Source: Bacteroidales bacterium
Lineage (GTDB): Bacteria; Bacteroidota; Bacteroidia; Bacteroidales; 4484-276
Direction: 5' to 3'
Length of the DNA stretch: 37,874 nt
Assembly (NCBI GenBank): GCA_029934065.1
Contig: JAOZMX010000008.1
Location: 1 to 37,874, forward strand
A model generated the notes under the pieces. It made no database searches and was not told the DNA's origin. It saw nothing but the letters and a program-made list of their open reading frames with translations. A program made the translations under genes and the position numbers. Below are positions 19,671 through 27,330 of the stretch, piece by piece (the first letter of the stretch is position 1; every line of letters begins with the position of its first letter).

Positions 19671-19774
19671 GCTAAAGGTGCACGAAAAATTTATGCTTAT
19701 GCGTTGTTGCAGAAGCATCGTCAGCTGAAAGTTTTTGCTTCCTTTTTGATCTTTCAAAAAGAAGAAAAAAGTGA

Positions 19775-20020
19775 CCGGATTTTATTCTCGAAATATGTTC
19801 TTGTAAAAGTTTCAGGATCGAAGGTCTGGGTATTGAGACTTGTGTGATAAAAGTAAAAAAGATAGCCTGTAAGAGTTTGAAGGGAAAGGGGGTAAACTCG
19901 GGCTTACGGTTGATATATGCGTACTTTGAGGAAGAAGAACGGGTTGTCCTGGTAGAGCTCTACCATAAGAATAACAAGGCCAATGAGGATCGGGATAGAA
20001 TAGTAAATAATTTCAAATAA
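19775..20020 (+). pseudogene. Truncated RelE/ParE-like toxin remnant (C-terminal part only, no credible start)
   Basis: The frame between stops at 19772 and 20018 reads PDFILEICSCKSFRIEGLGIETCVIKVKKIACKSLKGKGVNSGLRLIYAYFEEEERVVLVELYHKNNKANEDRDRIVNNFK*, resembling the C-terminal half of RelE/ParE toxins (K-S-L-K-G-K-G-x-x-S-G-x-R-x-I-Y...ELYHKN...NEDRDRI). Confidence 0.6.
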
Positions 20021-20081
20021 ATATTTTCTGCGATTTTTGTAACCCCTGTTATCATTCGTTATCATTCCTTATCTTTGCGCA

Positions 20082-20765
20082 ATGATGCGAAAACAAATTG
20101 ATTTTCTTACCAGGTTTCAGGTGGTAACCTTCAATGTGGCCATGTTCTTTGTGGCCGCTGTTGCATTTGTGGCCGGCTGGTACCTTTTGGGGTTGCGCCT
20201 TTCCGGATCGGGCGGATGGTTATTGTTGTACGCATCCCTCTTTTTGCTTGCCACGGGTCTGGTATGGGCATGGCTGTGGGTGATGGTGAAAATCCCCCAG
20301 GAGATGGCTGCCCGGTACGATGAAATTAAAAACAGGATCGCAAGCGGTGCCATCACCGACAGCAAGGAGTTTTCGCATGAACTGGCCCGTTTTCTTGTAA
20401 GGTATTTCAATTTTTACCGGTTTGATGTGGTTGCAGCACAGGTCAAGGTTGGTCAAAGTAAAGCGGTGCACTTTTCCGACGAAGGATTGTCGCCTGTTGC
20501 CGGAGAAGAAGAATTTTCCGAAAGAAGCAGGCAAACCGAAGCACTGATACGGCTTGGTACTGTTACTGCGGGTAACCGGAAACTATACGGCTACCTTGTT
20601 CCTGTTTGGTTTGACGAAAAGTGGTTGGGATATTTTGCCGTTTTTACCGATACGCGGTTACTCAAGGTTTATCAAAATTATCTTACGGATTTTGAAGCGT
20701 ACTATGTGGACGATCAACTGATGTATGTTCTGCAAATCGAACAATTATCGGGTAAAGAATGTTAA
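20082..20765 (+). CDS. Membrane protein with two predicted N-terminal TM helices and a soluble C-terminal domain, unknown function
   Basis: 227-aa ORF. Hydrophobic stretches VVTFNVAMFFVAAVAFVAGWYLLGL and GGWLLLYASLFLLATGLVWAWLWVMV; no family recognised. Confidence 0.6.
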   Translation: MMRKQIDFLTRFQVVTFNVAMFFVAAVAFVAGWYLLGLRLSGSGGWLLLYASLFLLATGLVWAWLWVMVKIPQEMAARYDEIKNRIASGAITDSKEFSHELARFLVRYFNFYRFDVVAAQVKVGQSKAVHFSDEGLSPVAGEEEFSERSRQTEALIRLGTVTAGNRKLYGYLVPVWFDEKWLGYFAVFTDTRLLKVYQNYLTDFEAYYVDDQLMYVLQIEQLSGKEC

Positions 20766-20824
20766 TTTAACGGATTCGGTTTGAAGCGAATCAATATGGG
20801 AAAAATGATTAAATATAAACCGGC

Positions 20825-21928
20825 GTGGAAATGATATTTACATTGCTGTTCATGCTTATCAGCGGCTATCTGATCTGGCGTTCAAGCGACGGATTCGAGC
20901 TGGCTTCGGATTATCTCGGGCGCCGTTTCAGCAAAGGCATCAAAGGAGCCACCATCAATGCCGTAGCCAGTTCCATGCCCGAGTTGCTCAGCACGTTTTT
21001 TTTCCTGTTTTATCTGAAAGACTCCGACAGCTTTTCGGGAGGGCTCGGCATTACAGGCGGTAGTGCCATCTTCAATATTTTGATCATTCCCATTTCCATC
21101 TATTTTGCACTGTTCTTTTCAAAGAAGATCAGGAAAATTCCCGTATCACGCAGGACTTTCATGCGGGATGGATTGTTTTTGCTTTTGCTGACCGGTTTTG
21201 TGGCTGCCATCATTCATTCGCCCGGAGGATTGAAATGGTGGCACGGCGCTTTGCTTATGGCTCCTTATTTCGGCTATGTCGGATACCTCTTTTTTCACGT
21301 ACATAAAAAACATCCCGGCGATCCCGATATTTTTGAATACGATCCTCCGGATAAAAAGACTAGCATAAGGGATGTTCTGAAGATTGATCTTGAAAAAATG
21401 GTTTTGCGGAGCAAAATGATCAACCGCAAAAGTGCATGGATGCTGCTTATGGTTAGTGTGGCCATACTGGTGGTGGCTACGTGGATGCTGGTATATAGCA
21501 CCGATATGCTCGGCAAAGAGATCGGAATACCTATATTGTTTATCTCCGTGATCTTATCGGCAGCGGCATCCAGTGTTCCTGACACGGTGATCTCCATTCG
21601 CGACGCTGCCAAAGGCAATTACGAGGATGCCTTTTCCAATGCTCTCGGCTCCAATATCTTCGACATCAGTTTTGCCCTCGGATTTCCCTTGATGATCTAC
21701 ACGGCCATTTACGGTAAGATCATTATGCATTCCGAAATTGTAAATGCCTCGTCCGATATCTGGGTGGTATTGTTTCTGATCACGGGAATTACCTTATTGA
21801 TTTTCGGGATCGGCAAATCTTTTAATCTGTTTAAAGTCCTTTTACTTTGCCTGCTCTATGTGGCGTTCCTGATCTTTATCTACTTCGTTTATGCTCACGA
21901 AATGAATTTTATCAGCAGGCTGTTTTAA
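20825..21928 (+). CDS. CaCA-family Na+/Ca2+ exchanger-like membrane protein (GTG at 20825 or ATG at 20831)
   Basis: Alpha-repeat-like motifs GATINAVASSMPELLSTFFF...GGSAIFNILIIP and ILSAAASSVPDTVISIRDAAKGNYEDAFSNALGSNIFDISFALGFP. Confidence 0.85.
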   Translation: MEMIFTLLFMLISGYLIWRSSDGFELASDYLGRRFSKGIKGATINAVASSMPELLSTFFFLFYLKDSDSFSGGLGITGGSAIFNILIIPISIYFALFFSKKIRKIPVSRRTFMRDGLFLLLLTGFVAAIIHSPGGLKWWHGALLMAPYFGYVGYLFFHVHKKHPGDPDIFEYDPPDKKTSIRDVLKIDLEKMVLRSKMINRKSAWMLLMVSVAILVVATWMLVYSTDMLGKEIGIPILFISVILSAAASSVPDTVISIRDAAKGNYEDAFSNALGSNIFDISFALGFPLMIYTAIYGKIIMHSEIVNASSDIWVVLFLITGITLLIFGIGKSFNLFKVLLLCLLYVAFLIFIYFVYAHEMNFISRLF

Positions 21929-21961
21929 TAGAAAGTATCGTGAATTTTCAGGGATGTGGTG

Positions 21962-22969
21962 TTAGAGGTGCTTCACCACTTGATGTCCGCAACGCGTGCA
22001 TTTTCCTTTGTTGTCGAGGCCGTTGACCCATGTGTTGTATCTGCTGCGGTCGATCACTTTCTGTCCGCATTTGGGGCAATAGGTGTGCTGGCCTGTGGCC
22101 GAAGCGATATTTCCAAGGTAAACGTAGTTCAGTTTTTGGCGGGCGATGTCGAAAAAATCCTCCATCAGGCTTAAGGAGGTGGGCGGTGCCGACATTTTAT
22201 AAGTGGGGAAATAACGCGAAAGGTGCAATACGGTATCTTCGCCCAGTTCGCCGGCGATCCATTTCACCATTTCGGTAAACTGGCGGGTGTCGTCGTTGTG
22301 ACCTGTGATCAAAAGGTTGGTGATCTCCAAATGTTTGCCGCTCCGGCGTATCCTTTTCAGCGTATCCTTTACCGGTTCCAGTTTCGAGATGGTTTGCGTT
22401 TTGTAAAATTCCTCCGTAAAAGCTTTCAGGTCAACATTGAACGCGTCGGTCACTTCGAGGAGCTCATCCAGCGGTTCGGGGTTGATGTAGCCATTGGTCA
22501 CCACCACGTTCTTCAACTCTTCTTTTTTGGCCGCTTCTGCAATATCCATCATGTATTCAAACCAAACAACAGGTTCGTTATAGGTATAGGCCACGCCGAT
22601 ATTGGTGTTTTTTGCCAGGGCCATCTTCATTAGTTCCTCTGGTGAATGTTTTCGGAGTCTGTGAACGTCGGCAGGCACCTCCTGTGAGATTTGCCAGTTT
22701 TGACAAAATTTACAGCGCAGGTTACAGCCGAAATTGCCGATGGAAAAGATGATGCTGCCCGGATAGAAATGATAAAGCGGCTTTTTTTCGATGGGATCAA
22801 AACCCACCGAAGATACCACGCCCCAGGTTGTCAGGTACAGGTCGCCGTCAATGTTCTTTCTGATCCTGCAGATGCCTGTCTTACCCTCACCGATATAGCA
22901 CCGGTGAGGGCAGAGCAAACATCGCACTTCGTCGCGACGACCCAATTCGTAATATCTGGCGGTTTTCAT
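21962..22969 (-). CDS. amrS: AmmeMemoRadiSam-system radical SAM enzyme
   Basis: Radical SAM motif CNLRCKFCQNWQISQ, N-terminal CLLCPHRCYIGEGKTGICRIR, YTYNEPVVWFEYM, and C-terminal CPKCGQKVIDR...CTRCG. Confidence 0.88.
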   Translation of the reverse strand: MKTARYYELGRRDEVRCLLCPHRCYIGEGKTGICRIRKNIDGDLYLTTWGVVSSVGFDPIEKKPLYHFYPGSIIFSIGNFGCNLRCKFCQNWQISQEVPADVHRLRKHSPEELMKMALAKNTNIGVAYTYNEPVVWFEYMMDIAEAAKKEELKNVVVTNGYINPEPLDELLEVTDAFNVDLKAFTEEFYKTQTISKLEPVKDTLKRIRRSGKHLEITNLLITGHNDDTRQFTEMVKWIAGELGEDTVLHLSRYFPTYKMSAPPTSLSLMEDFFDIARQKLNYVYLGNIASATGQHTYCPKCGQKVIDRSRYNTWVNGLDNKGKCTRCGHQVVKHL

Positions 22970-23040
22970 CCTGATTTATTATTACCAAAAAATCTATACA
23001 AAGATAATCGGTAAATCAATATATTTCAATAATAGTGGAT

Positions 23041-24378
23041 TTAATGAATGTTTTCGCTCTCGGGCAAACCGTATTCTTCCACCATTTTGATGTCCATATC
23101 TTCAAGACGGTCGAGGACCGGATTGTAGATTTCCGGGATCACAGGAATGTGGACGCCCTGAACATTCATTTTCCCTTCGAGCAACATCTCCACACCCACG
23201 GCAGCCGGCAATGCCACGGTACGTGCCACGGCCGTGTCGGTGGCCAGTGTGCCGAAATCAAGCATCCGCGATTTGATCACCTCTTTTTTGCCGTCGGGAT
23301 AGCTGGCAAGGAAAGTATGTTGCATCACCACCATGTCGCGTTCATCTTTTCCGAGCACCATTTTTCCGATCATCACATCCGATGTAATCTCAAAAGGCGT
23401 ATCCTCTTTCCTGTTCATGGGTTCGTTGCTGAACAATCCCAGCCATTCGATGGCATCAAGGGCATAACTGTTTACATCAATGCCAAGATAATCGGCGGCT
23501 TTTTGACGAATATTTTCAGAATTGTCCGCTCCGATCATAGCGGCAACAAAATCGGCATACGTCATTCCGGTAAAATCTTTTTTGTCGTTGGTGATCAGAT
23601 GCAGCCGTTTGATGGCATCCAGCGATTCGCACCAACCCTTGTGTCTGAAGGTGCCACGGAACATGGTTTCGGTTTCGGGGATGCCGTACAATTCGATGTA
23701 GGGGAACGAATCCCTGTTGGGGTAAACCTCCATGGGGCCAACCTGGGGAAAATCAACAACAAAAGGATTTTTGAACAGGTCGATGGGTTCCACATAAATT
23801 TCTTTGCCGTGGCGCAGGTAGCGGCCGTCGTTGTTGCTGGCCATTACTACACCTTTGGGGCTCCACGAAAATTTGTAATTGAACGGATTGTCGCAGGCTT
23901 CGGGAGCCGGAAGCGCACCGCACAGCGAATAGAATTCTTCGATTTTACCGCCGAGATTATGCACATGGTCAATGATGCGCATGGCCGACATGTGGTCGAT
24001 GCCGGGATCAAGCCCCAGTTCGTTAAGGATCAAAACGCCGGCTTCTTTGGCGGCACTGTCGAGGGCTTTCATTTCCGGTTTTACGTAAGATGTCGTCACC
24101 ATGTTTTTGCCGTGGCTGATACATTTTTTGGCCACCATCACGTGGTAAGCATAGGGCAAAAGGCTTACGGTGATATCGTGTTCGGCGATCAGCCTGTCCA
24201 GGGTTGCTTCGTCGTCAACGGTCCATGCCAGTGATGTTCCGTGGGGGTGTCCGTCGATCATTTTATCGGCTTTGGATTTTGTACGTGTGGCCACGGTTAC
24301 TTCATAACCCCGGTTCAACAGATACTGCACGATGGGTTTTACCACCATTCCCGCTCCGAGAATTAAAACTTTTTTCAT
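23041..24378 (-). CDS. Saccharopine dehydrogenase family protein, copy 2 (LYS9/SDH-like)
   Basis: VLILGAGMVVKPIVQYLLNRGYEVTVATRT, NELGLDPGIDHMSAMRIID, YKFSWSPKGVV; C-terminal GVHIPVIPEIYNPVLDRLEDMDIKMVEE. Confidence 0.9.
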   Translation of the reverse strand: MKKVLILGAGMVVKPIVQYLLNRGYEVTVATRTKSKADKMIDGHPHGTSLAWTVDDEATLDRLIAEHDITVSLLPYAYHVMVAKKCISHGKNMVTTSYVKPEMKALDSAAKEAGVLILNELGLDPGIDHMSAMRIIDHVHNLGGKIEEFYSLCGALPAPEACDNPFNYKFSWSPKGVVMASNNDGRYLRHGKEIYVEPIDLFKNPFVVDFPQVGPMEVYPNRDSFPYIELYGIPETETMFRGTFRHKGWCESLDAIKRLHLITNDKKDFTGMTYADFVAAMIGADNSENIRQKAADYLGIDVNSYALDAIEWLGLFSNEPMNRKEDTPFEITSDVMIGKMVLGKDERDMVVMQHTFLASYPDGKKEVIKSRMLDFGTLATDTAVARTVALPAAVGVEMLLEGKMNVQGVHIPVIPEIYNPVLDRLEDMDIKMVEEYGLPESENIH

Positions 24379-24395
24379 ATCAATTTATTTTTATG

Positions 24396-25754
24396 TTAGT
24401 AATGCAAATAATCTTCAACGGCAATTTGTTCTTCGATAAATTTTATTCCGTATTCCTGCAGTTCGTCGAGTACAGGCTGATAAATGTCTTTGATGGTGGG
24501 CACATGAACTCCCGTTAGTTTCAGTCTTCCCTGAAGGATCAGCTTGGAGGCAATGGCAACCGGCAATCCGACGGTTTTCGACATGGCCGTATGCGTATGG
24601 TCGTCGCCCTCCACAACCATTGACGAAATGATCTTTTCCTTTTCTCCGTTAAGGGTGGTAAAGCCGAATTGGTGCTGCATGACGATCATATCGCGGTCAT
24701 GTTTTTCAAAATGCCATTTTTCTTCCAGCAGGTGCTGAAGTATCTGTGCGGGTGTGGCGTTCTTCAGGCCGATTTTGCGACGTTTATCAAACAGGCCCAG
24801 CCAACGCAGCCGATACATGATGGTTGAATCTTCATCTATTCCTACATATTCCGCCACATTCCGTTCAAGCGATACTTCCGGGCGGTATTTCAGGAAGGTT
24901 TCGGTAAAATCGCTGTAGGTCATGTTTCCGGAATTTTCCAGCGTATAGGTGTCGTCGGTCATGCCCAACTGCACCAGCACATTCCAGGTGCGCGAATAAC
25001 CCGGACGGCGCAATGTGCCGCGGATCATCGTCGGAATGTTGTCCAATCCGTAAATGGAACGGTATTTCAGCGAATCGCGGTTCAGGTAAGCTTCAAATTC
25101 GCCGTAATCCAGCACGTTGATCCGTTGAATGCGCGTAAACAACCGGTGATATGGAATGTATTTGTACATCCCGTTGACAATGATCTGTGCCGTGCCTTGT
25201 CCGGCAAGCACTACATTTTTGGGTGCCCAGGTGAATTTGTAGTTCCACGGGTTGTTGTCGTAGCGGGGTGCCACCAGTCCTCCCGTAAAGGAACGGAACG
25301 AAAGCAGTTCGCCTCCCATTTCCCTGATCTGATCGATGATCTGCATGGCCGACATGTGGTCAATACCCGGGTCAACACCCATTTCGTTCAACAGCAGAAC
25401 ACCTGCCCGTTTGGCTTCCTCATCCAGCAGCTTGATCTCGTCGGATACATACGAAGCATTGACCATGGATTTTCCCAGTTTAACACAACTGCGTGCAATC
25501 CCGTAGTGCATTTTTGCCGGCAGCATCGAAATGATCAGGTCGGCACGGCTTACCTCATGCAAGCATTGTTCCTCGTCCGTGGCATCAAATTTTATAGTCG
25601 ATCCGTTGGGATGACCGTTAACCTTTGCCCTGGCCAAATCCTCGTCGATATCGGCAATTTTTACTTTCCAGCCGTATTCTTCCGATTGGTCAAGCAGATA
25701 ACGGATAAGGGTGGATGCCGATAATCCTGCGCCGATTACAAGTATATTCTTCAT
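24396..25754 (-). CDS. Saccharopine dehydrogenase family protein, copy 1 (LYS9/SDH-like)
   Basis: VIGAGLSASTLIRYLLDQ, NEMGVDPGIDHMSAMQIID, NPWNYKFTWAPKNVVLAGQGTA; C-terminal GVHVPTIKDIYQPVLDELQEYGIKFIEE. Confidence 0.9.
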   Translation of the reverse strand: MKNILVIGAGLSASTLIRYLLDQSEEYGWKVKIADIDEDLARAKVNGHPNGSTIKFDATDEEQCLHEVSRADLIISMLPAKMHYGIARSCVKLGKSMVNASYVSDEIKLLDEEAKRAGVLLLNEMGVDPGIDHMSAMQIIDQIREMGGELLSFRSFTGGLVAPRYDNNPWNYKFTWAPKNVVLAGQGTAQIIVNGMYKYIPYHRLFTRIQRINVLDYGEFEAYLNRDSLKYRSIYGLDNIPTMIRGTLRRPGYSRTWNVLVQLGMTDDTYTLENSGNMTYSDFTETFLKYRPEVSLERNVAEYVGIDEDSTIMYRLRWLGLFDKRRKIGLKNATPAQILQHLLEEKWHFEKHDRDMIVMQHQFGFTTLNGEKEKIISSMVVEGDDHTHTAMSKTVGLPVAIASKLILQGRLKLTGVHVPTIKDIYQPVLDELQEYGIKFIEEQIAVEDYLHY

Positions 25755-25811
25755 TTCGGTAGTTGGTGAATGTTTGTTTGTTATGCCGTGACATAACGTC
25801 AGATGGTTGAG

Positions 25812-27122
25812 TTATTTTAAGTATTCCTCGATATATTTGAATTTCGGGGTCAGTTTTCCTTTGTGAAGGATCATGGCTCCTTTAATTTCGTCAGGTAGTT
25901 CCAGTTGCTCGAAATCAACATTATAATCTGCCGTTGCAATGGCCGGAACAAATTTTTCAAGGGCTTTCCCGAAGCTTTCCGACGACTCGCGCGGCAACTC
26001 GCTGGGCAAAATATCAACTGCCATCACCAGAATGCCGTAACCTTCAAAACCCATTGTCGGCTTGCGTTTCACGGGGTCGTATACAAAAACCGGGTCTTCG
26101 ATCTCGGTGCCTTTGTGCGTAAACTCGATAGATCCGTCGGGATCGCAGGTAACATCGCCGATGACTTTGAGTTTCGGCTCTCCCTTCTCAAACAACGAAG
26201 CGATATAGTCTTTGGTTAAGATTCGCGGATAACGCTCATCCCAATACATGCAATTCATCAATATGGTAAGATGAGGAGGGTATTTTTCGAATTGCGATTT
26301 GTACTTTTCGGGATGATTGTAATAATCAAGCAATTCAAATTTGTATCCTTCCTCTACGGGCTCCACAATGTCTTCTTCCTTAAAAACGACCTTATAAACC
26401 AGCTTGTTGGAATACTCGCCGCTCTTTTTCAGTTTGAGCAGTTCATTCGGGGAAATTTCTACCGAAGGCAACAGGCTTGCAATGTGCTGTGCTCCCCGGC
26501 TGACGTTGCCGTATCCGGTAAAGCCGATGGTAAGCGGTGCCAGTTCGTCGGGCAGTCCGTTTTTGCGTATTTCTTCGCCTACCGCTTTAACGGCATGTTC
26601 GGCTTCAGTCAGCGAATTGTATTTGTGCGACTGACTGATTTTGGTAAACGGTGTATCAATACCCTGTACCTTCAACCGTTGTCCCAACGACCACAAAGAG
26701 TTGATCATTCCGGCAAGCCCGGCAAACCGCCCGAAAAAGATCAGCCGCTTTCCGATGTTGTCTTCAATCTTTTCGTATTCGATCAGGTTGGTTTTTTTCT
26801 CCATCATCTTCTTCAGCATCGGCATGTTGTATGGCTGTCCTTTGATGACGTGCGAAAAGAAGATATAGGTTTTCCCCTCTTCAAAAAACGATATCGGCAT
26901 CTCCTTTACCCCGAAAATAACATCGCATTCGTCCAGCGAATCCGTTAAAACAGCACCAACGGCTTTGTATTCGTCATCGGTAAAGATTCTTTTGGGTGAT
27001 TTTTGAACATGGACTTCAAAACCCTGTTCAATGAGGTCTTTTACAACATCGGGAGGCAAAGCAACACGCCGCTCCATTTTGTATTTATCTTCGTGCCTGA
27101 TTCCAATTTTATGTTTCATCAT
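25812..27122 (-). CDS. Lysine-ketoglutarate reductase-like protein (alanine dehydrogenase/PNT-type N-terminal domain)
   Basis: IGIRHEDKYKMERRVALPPDVVKDLIEQGFEVHVQKSPKRIFTDDEY, FFSHVIKGQPYNMPMLKKMMEKKTNLIEYEKI, IGFTGYGNVSRGAQHIASLLP; adjacent to two SDH genes on the same strand. Confidence 0.85.
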   Translation of the reverse strand: MMKHKIGIRHEDKYKMERRVALPPDVVKDLIEQGFEVHVQKSPKRIFTDDEYKAVGAVLTDSLDECDVIFGVKEMPISFFEEGKTYIFFSHVIKGQPYNMPMLKKMMEKKTNLIEYEKIEDNIGKRLIFFGRFAGLAGMINSLWSLGQRLKVQGIDTPFTKISQSHKYNSLTEAEHAVKAVGEEIRKNGLPDELAPLTIGFTGYGNVSRGAQHIASLLPSVEISPNELLKLKKSGEYSNKLVYKVVFKEEDIVEPVEEGYKFELLDYYNHPEKYKSQFEKYPPHLTILMNCMYWDERYPRILTKDYIASLFEKGEPKLKVIGDVTCDPDGSIEFTHKGTEIEDPVFVYDPVKRKPTMGFEGYGILVMAVDILPSELPRESSESFGKALEKFVPAIATADYNVDFEQLELPDEIKGAMILHKGKLTPKFKYIEEYLK

Positions 27123-27330
27123 TATTCTATTTGCTTTAATGAATTAAGGCGGCAAACATACAAAATTTGAATTGGTTGGTCAAAGATATTTGTAAAATAT
27201 TAATATGGGGTGTTTTTGCAATGCTTCAGCATGAGAAAATGCTTGACCCGCTGAAAAGTATGCAAAAAAAAGTTGCTTTTTAATGCGTTTGATTATTTGA
27301 TAAAAAGCAGGATCCCGATGGGGTCGGCTT

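Noticed and set aside
23035-24234. 399-aa plus-strand ORF
   Set aside because: Antisense shadow of saccharopine dehydrogenase copy 2; His/Phe-rich non-protein-like text.
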